The notes below the pieces were generated by a model that searched no databases, had not been told where the DNA came from, and saw only the letters and a program-made list of their open reading frames with translations. Of a DNA stretch of 9,570 nt, positions 1 through 6,138 are shown piece after piece; the stretch's first letter is position 1; each line of letters opens with the position of its first letter. The position numbers were made by a program, and so were the translations under genes. This stretch comes from UBA5314 sp040217815 (GTDB lineage: Bacteria; Bacillota; Syntrophomonadia; Syntrophomonadales; Syntrophomonadaceae): NCBI GenBank assembly GCA_040217815.1, contig JBEHWI010000077.1, positions 1 through 9,570 of the forward strand, given 5' to 3'.

Positions 1-42
1 CAGTATGCCGACTTTATTATGAATGGATTAAAGAAAGCTTAG
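1..42 (+). CDS. C-terminal end of an unidentified upstream gene (partial)
   Basis: The first reading frame is open from the window edge and reads QYADFIMNGLKKA before a TAG stop at 40-42. A good intrinsic terminator begins 13 bases later, which supports a real gene ending here. Thirteen residues are too few to name a family. In Bacillus the gene upstream of the UDP-GlcNAc epimerase is upp, but this tail does not resemble the usual Upp C-terminus, so I leave it unnamed. Confidence 0.5.
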   Translation, partial: QYADFIMNGLKKA

Positions 43-54
43 CTATAAATAAAC

Positions 55-93
55 AAGGGGATGCCGGTTCAGTTTGGGCCGCATCCCTTTTTT
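55..93 (+). terminator. Rho-independent terminator of the upstream gene
   Basis: AAGGGGATGC (55-64) pairs with GCATCCCTTT (81-90), ten pairs including one G-U, around a 16-base loop. It is followed directly by a T run to 93. It lies just after the stop at 42 and separates that gene from the wecB transcription unit. Confidence 0.85.
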
Positions 94-190
94 ATTGCGC
101 ATTATTGGAAAGAGATGCCCATATTTTGAATGGGGGAGCGAAGGGAAGCAATAAGTCAGACCAGGCCACGTTTACACCCTTTCCCTGGTT

Positions 191-219
191 TTGACTTGCC
201 CGGAGTTATATATTACTAT
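191..219 (+). promoter_or_regulatory. Candidate sigma-A promoter for wecB
   Basis: TTGACT at 191-196 and TACTAT at 214-219 are separated by exactly 17 bases and match the vegetative consensus at 5/6 and 4/6 positions. Transcription would start near 226 and give a leader of about 65 bases. A small dyad, ACCAGG (160-165) and CCTGGT (184-189), sits immediately upstream of the -35 box and could be a regulator site, but this is weak. The leader also holds a poor hairpin (about 245-266) followed by a broken T-rich tract. Confidence 0.6.
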
Positions 220-278
220 GAGGCTACGTGCCATGGGAAAGCTGATGGAGGGTCCGGCCTCGCCATTTTAGTGTTTTT

Positions 279-284
279 GGAGGG
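279..284 (+). promoter_or_regulatory. Ribosome binding site deciding the TTG start of wecB
   Basis: GGAGGG ends six bases before TTG 291 and there is no comparable site before ATG 309. The six extra residues lead directly into the family's first beta strand. Confidence 0.7.
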
Positions 285-290
285 ATTGCA

Positions 291-1430
291 TTGAATTTGG
301 GCAAAGTTATGGTAGTATTTGGAACCAGGCCGGAGGCCATCAAAATGGCTCCGGTAGTTAAGGAACTGCAAAAACAGGATGACCTGCAAACTATAGTGAC
401 AGTGACTGCCCAGCACCGGGAGATGCTGGACCAGGTTTTGGACCTCTTTCAAATTCAACCGGATTACGATCTGAATATAATGAAGCACCACCAGGATCTT
501 TATTCAATAACAACCGGCGTTTTGACCGGATTGAAAGAAGTCCTGGAAAAAGAAAAACCGCAGCTTCTTTTAGTGCATGGAGACACTACGACCACCTTCG
601 CAGCAGCACTGGCTGCCTTTTATCAACATATACCGGTTGGTCATGTCGAAGCGGGACTCAGAACCCGCAACAAATTCAACCCCTTCCCTGAAGAGATCAA
701 CCGCACCCTGACCGGTTGTCTGACCGACCTGCACTTTGCCCCCACGGACAGCGCCAGGGAGAACCTGATCGCTGAATCAACTGCCCTCTTCCGGATATGG
801 GTAACCGGCAACACTGTAATAGACGCCCTGCTCCAGACTATCAAACCCGATTACCAGTTCTCCGAGGAATTCTTAAGCATAGATTTTAACAAACGGATAA
901 TCCTGGTCACCACTCACCGCCGGGAAAACTGGGGTGACAACATGCGCAACATCTACCAGGCTCTGATAAAGCTGGTGGAGGAATTTGACGATGTGGAAGT
1001 GGTCTTTCCGGTGCACAGGAATCCGATTGTCAGGGAACTGGCTCAAGAAATGCTGGGGAATCTCCCCGGTTTTCACCTGATCGATCCCCTGGAGTACGAG
1101 CCCTTTTCCCATCTAATGAATGCCTCCTACCTCATTCTTACCGATTCAGGAGGTATTCAAGAAGAAGCCCCTTCGCTGGGGAAGCCGGTGCTCGTCTTGC
1201 GAGACTACACCGAGCGCCCGGAAGCGGTTCAGGCCGGAACCGTAAAACTGGTGGGAACAACTTCGGAACGGGTATACAATGAAGCCCGTTTACTATTAGC
1301 CGACCAGCGGGAATACGATAAAATGGCCCGGGCTATCAATCCTTATGGAGATGGGCAAGCCTCCAAGCGCATTGTAAGAGTGATTAAAGATTTTCTTTAC
1401 TCGCGGATAGGAGCGGAAGAGCGGCGTTAG
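291..1430 (+). CDS. wecB: UDP-N-acetylglucosamine 2-epimerase (non-hydrolysing)
   Basis: This cytosolic enzyme interconverts UDP-GlcNAc and UDP-ManNAc, supplying ManNAc for teichoic acid linkage units or surface polysaccharide. The 379-residue length is normal for the family (MnaA in Bacillus). The GT-B fold motifs are all present: GTRPEAIKMAP at residues 11-21, VHGDTTT around D98, GHVEAGLRT with E120, PFPEEINR with E134, TTHRRENWG with H209, PVHRNP near 240, and TDSGGIQEEAP near 284-294. D98, E120, E134 and H209 match the catalytic/binding residues described for the E. coli and Bacillus enzymes. The TTG start is chosen because GGAGGG (279-284) lies six bases upstream; the next in-frame ATG at 309 would be 24 bases from it. 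It has its own promoter and terminator-bounded upstream side, so it is probably transcribed separately from the preceding gene. Confidence 0.93.
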   Translation: MNLGKVMVVFGTRPEAIKMAPVVKELQKQDDLQTIVTVTAQHREMLDQVLDLFQIQPDYDLNIMKHHQDLYSITTGVLTGLKEVLEKEKPQLLLVHGDTTTTFAAALAAFYQHIPVGHVEAGLRTRNKFNPFPEEINRTLTGCLTDLHFAPTDSARENLIAESTALFRIWVTGNTVIDALLQTIKPDYQFSEEFLSIDFNKRIILVTTHRRENWGDNMRNIYQALIKLVEEFDDVEVVFPVHRNPIVRELAQEMLGNLPGFHLIDPLEYEPFSHLMNASYLILTDSGGIQEEAPSLGKPVLVLRDYTERPEAVQAGTVKLVGTTSERVYNEARLLLADQREYDKMARAINPYGDGQASKRIVRVIKDFLYSRIGAEERR

Positions 1431-1475
1431 TACAACGTTCCTTATATTGTGTATATATAAGGGATGTTGTACTAA
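1427..1475 (+). repeat. Long imperfect palindrome overlapping the wecB stop codon
   Basis: The arms 1427-1447 and 1455-1475 pair over 21 positions around a 7-base loop. The only departures from perfect DNA symmetry are two positions that would be G-U pairs in RNA. The ends read TTAGTACAAC and GTTGTACTAA. No T run follows on either strand, so it is not a classical intrinsic terminator. The GTTGTA of the right arm can instead pair with a third copy, TACAACAT at 1476-1483. Possible roles are operator, RNase III or stability hairpin, or remnant of a small palindromic element. Confidence 0.8.
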
Positions 1476-1547
1476 TACAACATTAATAAAAAGGATGCCT
1501 CTCAGGTAGACTAATAGCGTGAAAAGTACTATCCGGGAGGTAATGAA

Positions 1548-2261
1548 ATGGATCCGTATCTTAGGGCGCTCTTTCAGACTGTACTGGCATTTCTGGGCAT
1601 CCTGGTTTATGCTCGCCTGTTAGGAAAGCAGCAGATGAGCCAGATTACCTTTTACGAATATGTAACCGGTATTACCTTTGGCAACATAGCTGCCAGTCTG
1701 GCCATTGACGAGTCTGATAAAGTCTGGTTGTTTCTATGGATTTTGACTTTGTTTTTCCTGCTTAGTTATTTTGCCGGGTATCTATCTGAAAAGAGCCGGC
1801 CACTGCGCAAGCTCATTGAAGGGGAACCGACCGTTTTGATTCATAATGGGAAGATCCTCGAACATAACATGAACAAAACCCAGTACAACATGGAAAACCT
1901 GATGATGCAGCTGCGCGAAAAAGACGTTTTTAATTTAGCCGATGTAGAGTATGCTATTGCCGAGACCGATGGGGTTATCACCGTTCTTAAAAAATCACAA
2001 AAACGCCCCGCGACTCCGGCTGACTTGAATATAAGCACAGGCTATGAGGGCCTGGGGTCAGAACTTATTGTAGACGGAAAAGTGATATACCAGAATTTGA
2101 AGCAAAACAACCTGGACGAGCAATGGTTGATGATCCAGCTAAAAAACCTGGGTTACAACGATCCTGCTGAAATCAGCTATGCTGTTTTAAATCCCGATGG
2201 GCAGATTCTAATAGATGAATACCGGGATAAACTTGAGCATTTAAATGACATTTCTGATTGA
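1548..2261 (+). CDS. DUF421 (YetF/YrbG-like) membrane protein
   Basis: A 237-residue inner membrane protein of the DUF421 family, whose biochemical role is not settled; some sporeformer members affect spore properties. Three N-terminal hydrophobic segments lie at about 7-24, 34-52 and 58-78. The family signature is clear: RLLGKQQMSQITFYEY (residues 23-38), followed by TGITFGNIAA. The cytosolic part begins with KLIEGEPTVLIHNGKI (about 88-103) and has the usual two repeats of a small alpha/beta module, each containing an 'IxNGK' or 'IVDGK' strand and a 'QLR/QLK...DxxEI.YAxxxxDG' helix-strand unit (about 95-150 and 172-225). The start is ATG 1548, seven bases after GGGAGG (1535-1540). The gene is 117 bases after wecB and closely followed by the phosphohexomutase-like gene, so these two are probably co-transcribed. 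Family assignment is firm, function is not. Confidence 0.88.
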   Translation: MDPYLRALFQTVLAFLGILVYARLLGKQQMSQITFYEYVTGITFGNIAASLAIDESDKVWLFLWILTLFFLLSYFAGYLSEKSRPLRKLIEGEPTVLIHNGKILEHNMNKTQYNMENLMMQLREKDVFNLADVEYAIAETDGVITVLKKSQKRPATPADLNISTGYEGLGSELIVDGKVIYQNLKQNNLDEQWLMIQLKNLGYNDPAEISYAVLNPDGQILIDEYRDKLEHLNDISD

Positions 2262-2277
2262 GCAGGAGGATCCATCA

Positions 2278-2283
2278 AGGGGG
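2278..2283 (+). promoter_or_regulatory. Ribosome binding site for the TTG start at 2291
   Basis: AGGGGG ends seven bases before TTG 2291. A better-looking AGGAGG at 2264-2269, just after the preceding stop, has no start codon at a usable distance. The 2291 start puts the family's first conserved strand (IKFAMDGWK) right at the N-terminus, as expected. Confidence 0.6.
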
Positions 2284-2290
2284 AAAAATA

Positions 2291-3727
2291 TTGACCAGCA
2301 TTAAGTTCGCAATGGACGGCTGGAAGGCAGTATTTGCCAGGGAATTCACCTTTGCCAACTGCCGGTTGGTGAGCCAGGCTATCGCCACCTACCTGACCGC
2401 TCAGAACCTGACTCGCAAGGGATTAATAATCGCCTATGACCACCGTTTTATGGCAGAAGTTATAGCTCGGGAATGCGCCAGGGTTATAGTTGGAAATGGG
2501 ATCAGGACTTATGTAATGCGCAAGGCTGCGCCTACCCCGCTGGCCGGTTTCGCGGTGCGCCACCTGGAAGCAGGGGGAGCCCTGGTTATTACCGGCGGCC
2601 ATTATGCACCAGAATACTGCGGGATAAAGTACCTGGACAGCTACGGTGGGCCGGTTCTTCCGGAAATTACCGAGACTCTGGAAAAGGAAATCGAGCGTTT
2701 AGGCGCCAATGGGCGTATTTACGAGCTGGACCTTTATGAAGCCGAAAAGTTAGACCTTTACAAGGAAATTGATCTGGAACGGGTCTATCAGGATGCACTA
2801 AAAAAGTTGATCCAGGCCAGGCTATTTGACAAACGAAATATAAAAGTAGTGGTTGATCCCATGTTCGGTTCCGGAACCGGCTATCTAGAAAAGATACTTC
2901 AAGAACTGGGATGTGAAGTTAAGACTATTCACAATTACCGGGATCCGTTATTTGGCGGCACTCCGCCCGAGCCCACGGCTGACAATCTTTTGGCTCTGCA
3001 AAACGCGGTTCTTACCTATCAGGCTGATATTGGTCTGGCAATGGATGGAGAAGCAGGCCGGTTTGGTGTAGTTGACGATGAAGGAGTATGGCTGGAGTCC
3101 GGTCAGTGCATGGCTCTGCTGCTGGGCCACCTGGTTAAAACCCGCTCCACTTTGGGACCGGCAGCCAGAACCCGGGCCACCAGCACCCTGGTTGACCGGG
3201 TAGCCGGTAGAAACGGTCTGCAATTGCATGAAACCCAGTCGGGTTTTGCCTATTTAAGTCAGGTCTTACGGGAGCGCTCCTGCCTTCTGGTCGGGGACGA
3301 AACCGGTCAACTTGGAATTGCCGGGCATGTTCCCATAGCCGATGGGATACTGGCCGGTCTGCTGGCGGTGGAAATGCTGCTGGCTGAGGAACGGCCCCTG
3401 TCTATGATAGTCAAGGAGTTTGCCGCCGATTATGGCTCGCCGGTTTTCCTTCGCTACAATATTCCCCTTGGACCAGAGAATAAAGAAGAAGTAGAAAAAA
3501 AAATTACCCAGTGCCAGGTGAGAAACCTGGCCGGGATGAAAGTGATTTCGTGTGATTGTGGGAGAGATCTTAAGATTTATATGGAAAATGGGAATTGGGT
3601 CCTGGTACGAATGTCGGGTTTAGACAGTTTTTTAAATGTATACATAGAAGGAGAAAGCCAGGAACAAGTGGAATTAATAAAGGATGCGTTATTATCGATG
3701 TTGGGCCTATTGCCTGAAGACAAATAG
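2291..3727 (+). CDS. Phosphoglucomutase/phosphomannomutase-family protein with degenerate active site
   Basis: The 478 residues from TTG 2291 cover the four domains of the alpha-D-phosphohexomutase superfamily: an N-terminal SIKFAMDGWK (3-12), a domain II start at VVVDPMFGSGTG (187-197), FGGTPPEP (221-228), domain III near 335-360 and a C-terminal domain to 478. Active enzymes isomerise hexose 1- and 6-phosphates through a phosphoserine. Here each catalytic motif is altered: the serine loop TASHNP reads TGGHYA (101-106, glycine at the serine position 103); the metal loop DGDADR reads DGEAGR (252-257); the sugar loop GEESG reads GDETG (335-339); the phosphate loop RxSGTEP reads RMSGLDS (440-446). 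The frame is intact and secondary-structure-bearing motifs are kept, so this looks like a maintained non-catalytic relative rather than a decaying gene. It follows the DUF421 gene by 29 bases and precedes degS by 72. A longer TTG start at 2258 is possible but lacks an appropriate binding site. Confidence 0.85.
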   Translation: MTSIKFAMDGWKAVFAREFTFANCRLVSQAIATYLTAQNLTRKGLIIAYDHRFMAEVIARECARVIVGNGIRTYVMRKAAPTPLAGFAVRHLEAGGALVITGGHYAPEYCGIKYLDSYGGPVLPEITETLEKEIERLGANGRIYELDLYEAEKLDLYKEIDLERVYQDALKKLIQARLFDKRNIKVVVDPMFGSGTGYLEKILQELGCEVKTIHNYRDPLFGGTPPEPTADNLLALQNAVLTYQADIGLAMDGEAGRFGVVDDEGVWLESGQCMALLLGHLVKTRSTLGPAARTRATSTLVDRVAGRNGLQLHETQSGFAYLSQVLRERSCLLVGDETGQLGIAGHVPIADGILAGLLAVEMLLAEERPLSMIVKEFAADYGSPVFLRYNIPLGPENKEEVEKKITQCQVRNLAGMKVISCDCGRDLKIYMENGNWVLVRMSGLDSFLNVYIEGESQEQVELIKDALLSMLGLLPEDK

Positions 3728-3799
3728 GCCTTTAGACCTAAAACATAAAAGCTGACAACCCAGAATTTGTAGTGAATTTAGGAAATTGGAAGGATTTTT

Positions 3800-5008
3800 A
3801 TGAATAATGCCGAATCACTCTTTGATAGTGAAGAATTAGGTGCTGTCCAGATAAGAAGTTTGGATCAAGTTATCTCCCGAGTAATCGATACGCTGGAGAA
3901 TGGACGCAATGATCTTTTTGACATTTCTCAGGATTGCCGCAAGCAAAGTGAGAAGCGGGAGCTGGAAATGGAGCAGATCAAGGTGGAAATCGGTCAGATA
4001 ATTCGCGAAGTAGATAAGTACGAACGCGAAGAACGTCTTGCCAGGGTTCATCTCATGGAAGTCAGTAAAAACTTTCATGCCCACAGCGAAGAAGATATAA
4101 AACAGGCTTACGAAAATGCCAGGCTTATCCAGGTAACCCTGATGGATCTGCGGCAAAAAGAGATCTATTCCCGCCGGCGACGTGATGAACTGGGACGGCA
4201 GATCAAACAGATGGCTACCGTAGCCAACCGGGCGGATAAGCTTTTGAGCAACACTACCCTGGCTCTTAAATTGCTGACCGGCAATGCGGATAAGATCAGC
4301 GGGGCTCTAGAGGGGGCCGCCCGCCGCCAGCAGATGGAACTCTGGATAATTGAATCCCAGGAGGCGGAACGGCGCAAAATTGCCCGGGATCTGCACGACG
4401 GTCCCGCTCAGAGTATGGCCAGTATGTTGATTCGTCTGGACCTGATCGAAAGGCTGGTGGGCGAAGACAGCGGCGCCTTTTTTGAGGAATTGAACAAGGC
4501 CAAGGATATGGGCCGGGAGAGTCTGGCGGAAATCCGTCGGATCATGTTTGACTTAAAGCCCACTTTGATGCATGAAGACGGATTTGTATCGACATTAAAG
4601 GATTATTTCAACAACTATGAAGCGAAATACAATTTCGAGATAGATTTTTCGATACTGGGTAATCTTAAAAAATGCGACCTGTCTATGGAGATAGCCCTGT
4701 TTAGGCTGGTGCAGGAAGCAGTTACCAATGCCCGGAAGCACTCGGGGGCCAAACGAGTTCAGGTTAAAATGGAGGAAAACGGGAAGAGTCTTACTCTGTT
4801 TATCAAGGATGATGGAATCGGCTTCGATCCTGACAAAATAAGCAACAAACAGGAAAGCTACGGAATCGTGGGGATGAAGGAAAGAGTTGAATTATTCGGT
4901 GGTCAGCTAGACATCTTATCTGAGCCAGGTGAAGGTACCCAGGTAGTGATTAAGGTGCCATTGGAAATGGAGGCGGGTTATGGGCAGTATAAAGGTTCTG
5001 ATTGCTGA
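3800..5008 (+). CDS. degS: DegS-like cytosolic sensor histidine kinase
   Basis: A 402-residue kinase with the DegS architecture (the Bacillus protein is about 385 residues). Residues about 1-185 are a long charged coiled-coil sensor region without any membrane segment. The HisKA_3 dimerisation and phosphotransfer helix follows, with QEAERRKIARDLHDGPAQ at about 187-204 and phosphoacceptor H199. The HATPase domain shows the N box VQEAVTNARKHS (304-315, N310), the G1 motif DDGIGFD (337-343), and the G2 motif YGIVGMKER (354-362). It should autophosphorylate and pass phosphate to the DegU-like regulator encoded next. The start ATG lies five bases after GGAAGGA (3788-3794). Its 3' end overlaps degU by 29 bases. 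In relatives this pair controls secreted enzymes, competence and motility; the flagellar/competence genes downstream fit that. The sensed signal is not visible. Confidence 0.92.
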   Translation: MNNAESLFDSEELGAVQIRSLDQVISRVIDTLENGRNDLFDISQDCRKQSEKRELEMEQIKVEIGQIIREVDKYEREERLARVHLMEVSKNFHAHSEEDIKQAYENARLIQVTLMDLRQKEIYSRRRRDELGRQIKQMATVANRADKLLSNTTLALKLLTGNADKISGALEGAARRQQMELWIIESQEAERRKIARDLHDGPAQSMASMLIRLDLIERLVGEDSGAFFEELNKAKDMGRESLAEIRRIMFDLKPTLMHEDGFVSTLKDYFNNYEAKYNFEIDFSILGNLKKCDLSMEIALFRLVQEAVTNARKHSGAKRVQVKMEENGKSLTLFIKDDGIGFDPDKISNKQESYGIVGMKERVELFGGQLDILSEPGEGTQVVIKVPLEMEAGYGQYKGSDC

Positions 5009-5624
5009 TGATCATGTACTGGTGCGCGAAGGTCTGCGCAAACTCCTGGAGCTGGATGAAAATATTGAAGTAATGACCGAAGTAGGCGACGGACAGGGAG
5101 CCATTAACATAGCCCGCAAAGCCAAACCGGATGTAATTTTAATGGATGTAAATATGCCGGGAACCGATGGCATTGTTGCCACAAAAGTTATCAAACGCGA
5201 GTATCCTTCTATAAAGATAATCGCTTTAACTATATATGAAGATGAAGAAGTGGTAGAGATGGTAAGAGCCGGCGTCTCTGCTTATGTGTTGAAAGATGTG
5301 GCCGGAAGCGAGCTGGTAGATACCATCCACCGGGTAATGCAGGGCGAAATTGTCATCCATCCCCGGGTGGCCAACCGCCTGGTTCGCGAGTTGAATCGCA
5401 ATGATTCAAAAAAGAACGAAGTGCGCCTCACCAAGCGGGAAAAAGACGTTTTAGATCTGCTGGTCAAGGGCAACACCAATAAAGAGATGGCTGACGCCAT
5501 GTTTATCAGTGAAAAGACGGTAAAGAACCATCTTACCAGCATATTCCGCAAACTGGGGGTCAAAGATCGCACCCAGGCCGCGGTATACGCCCTCAAAAAT
5601 AATATAGTAGTTGACGAAGATTAA
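4980..5624 (+). CDS. degU: DegU-like response regulator (NarL/FixJ family)
   Basis: A 214-residue regulator. The receiver domain (about 4-120) has acidic pocket D10/D11, phosphoacceptor D56 in ILMDVNMPG, T84 and K105 (YVLKD). The LuxR-type helix-turn-helix follows a short linker: LTKREKDVLDLLVKG (150-164) and the recognition helix FISEKTVKNHLTSIF (175-189), ending in DRTQAAVYALKN. The last part is very close to Bacillus DegU (ISEKTVKNH, NDRTQAVV), and the linker is shorter than in the Bacillus protein (about 229 residues). The start ATG 4980 has GGAGG at 4969-4973 inside degS, six bases upstream, so translation of the two is probably coupled. Likely targets include the competence and flagellar genes downstream, by analogy only. 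Confidence 0.93.
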   Translation: MGSIKVLIADDHVLVREGLRKLLELDENIEVMTEVGDGQGAINIARKAKPDVILMDVNMPGTDGIVATKVIKREYPSIKIIALTIYEDEEVVEMVRAGVSAYVLKDVAGSELVDTIHRVMQGEIVIHPRVANRLVRELNRNDSKKNEVRLTKREKDVLDLLVKGNTNKEMADAMFISEKTVKNHLTSIFRKLGVKDRTQAAVYALKNNIVVDED

Positions 5625-5642
5625 GAAGAAAAATTGAGTTTG

Positions 5643-5675
5643 AATGAGTTTGGGTCGGTTCCTCAACTCATTTTT
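5643..5675 (+). terminator. Rho-independent terminator after degU
   Basis: AATGAGTT (5643-5650) pairs with AACTCATT (5665-5672), eight perfect pairs, with possible GGG/TCC pairing further inside. A T run covers 5671-5675. It ends the degS-degU unit 19 bases after the stop. Confidence 0.8.
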
Positions 5676-5690
5676 GCTTTGTTATGCATT

Positions 5691-5759
5691 AAAATCTCCT
5701 CAAGACACAGCGAGGCAAAAGAACCGTCCCTGTGCCTTCCTGTGCCTTGAGGAGATTTT
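5691..5759 (+). repeat. REP-like hairpin with GAACCGTCCC loop and tandem 10-mer
   Basis: A perfect 14-base arm, AAAATCTCCTCAAG (5691-5704), pairs with CTTGAGGAGATTTT (5746-5759). After one mismatch CACAG pairs with CTGTG, and after another GAGGCA (5712-5717) pairs with TGCCTT (5733-5738, one G-U). That makes about 25 pairs closed by a loop carrying AAGAACCGTCCC. CCTGTGCCTT is repeated in perfect tandem at 5729-5738 and 5739-5748, so the left arm has two possible partners. Eight Ts follow (5756-5763), so it can also terminate transcription. From memory, GGGACGGTTC-type hairpins are common dispersed elements in Clostridia genomes, sometimes with REP-associated tyrosine transposases; no transposase is present here. 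Confidence 0.75.
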
Positions 5760-5802
5760 TTTTGCTGCCCCTTCTGAGTTACTAGAATACCTTTTCCCAG
5801 CA

Positions 5803-5808
5803 TATGAT
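5803..5808 (+). promoter_or_regulatory. Candidate -10 element before the 49-codon ORF
   Basis: TATGAT matches the -10 consensus at 5/6 positions, but no good -35 lies 16-18 bases upstream (best is TTACTA at 5779-5784). The overlapping CATATGATA (5801-5809) also matches the CATANNNTA form of a sigma-K -10, so a sporulation sigma factor cannot be ruled out. The element is weak evidence either way. Confidence 0.25.
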
Positions 5809-5833
5809 ATACCAGGGGCTAGGAGGGGGTTTT

Positions 5834-5983
5834 ATGGTAGTAGTGTTAAAGATTTTGTGCTTCGCTTTGTGGCTATGTATTATGTTTTTTTTATTCATAG
5901 CTCCTCAGGCTCGACGTCATAAGAAAAGTTATACTATAACCAATGAAAAAGACGGCCACCGCTTAAGAGAAAAAATCATGTAA
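5834..5983 (+). CDS. Small single-span membrane protein (49 residues), unknown function
   Basis: I do not recognise this protein. ATG 5834 follows AGGAGG (5821-5826) by seven bases, one of the best ribosome binding sites in the window, and the frame runs to TAA 5981-5983. The product starts MVVVLKILCFALWLCIMFFL, a hydrophobic stretch to about residue 23, followed by APQARRHKK and a charged, soluble tail ending in HRLREKIM. By the positive-inside rule the basic tail would be cytosolic and the N-terminus outside. It lies alone between the degU terminator/REP-like hairpin and comFC, in an interval otherwise lacking genes. Overlapping longer frames here start inside the terminator and have no binding site. 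Evidence for coding is the ribosome binding site plus a coherent membrane-protein composition; homology could not be tested. Confidence 0.65.
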   Translation: MVVVLKILCFALWLCIMFFLFIAPQARRHKKSYTITNEKDGHRLREKIM

Positions 5984-6089
5984 CGTCGCCCTTTTTCACC
6001 AAAGCGATACAATCTTTCCTAAGCTTCCTGCCTTTTGCTGCCTGCTATGTGAATAAATTTCTTTTATCATCCTTTTTCCTAGCGATTAG

Positions 6090-6118
6090 TTGGAAAGTCT
6101 TTTACAATATTATATATT
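6090..6118 (+). promoter_or_regulatory. Candidate sigma-A promoter for comFC
   Basis: TTGGAA (6090-6095) and TATATT (6113-6118) have a 17-base spacer and match consensus at 4/6 and 5/6. The transcript would begin near 6125, leaving only about 14 bases before the start at 6139, which is short but workable. The region just upstream (5984-6089) holds nothing else I can support. Confidence 0.45.
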
Positions 6119-6124
6119 GAATGC

Positions 6125-6130
6125 AAGGGG
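6125..6130 (+). promoter_or_regulatory. Ribosome binding site deciding the comFC start
   Basis: AAGGGG ends eight bases before ATG 6139. An in-frame ATG at 6121 would lie upstream of this site and almost on the -10 element, so it is unlikely to be used. Confidence 0.6.
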
Positions 6131-6138
6131 TGGCGCGG

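Noticed and set aside
1427..1475. Palindrome as an intrinsic terminator of wecB
   Set aside because: No T run follows on either strand and the stem top is A/T-rich, so a role in termination is not supported by sequence alone.
2258..2290. Longer N-terminus for the phosphohexomutase-like protein from TTG 2258
   Set aside because: The codon overlaps the end of the DUF421 gene with no binding site upstream, and the 11 extra residues (MSRRIHQGGKI) are simply the translated Shine-Dalgarno region.
2473..2739. 88-codon + strand frame inside the phosphohexomutase-like gene
   Set aside because: It is fully nested in a frame with clear superfamily motifs and its Arg/Gly/Pro-rich product is typical of a shadow frame.
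3752..3780. Possible degS promoter with CTGACA as -35
   Set aside because: No acceptable -10 element lies 16-18 bases downstream, so I did not list it.
5644..5922. 92-codon + strand open frame across the degU terminator and REP-like hairpin
   Set aside because: It starts inside the terminator stem, has no ribosome binding site, crosses two hairpins and lacks a coherent protein composition; the 5834 frame is the better reading of this interval.
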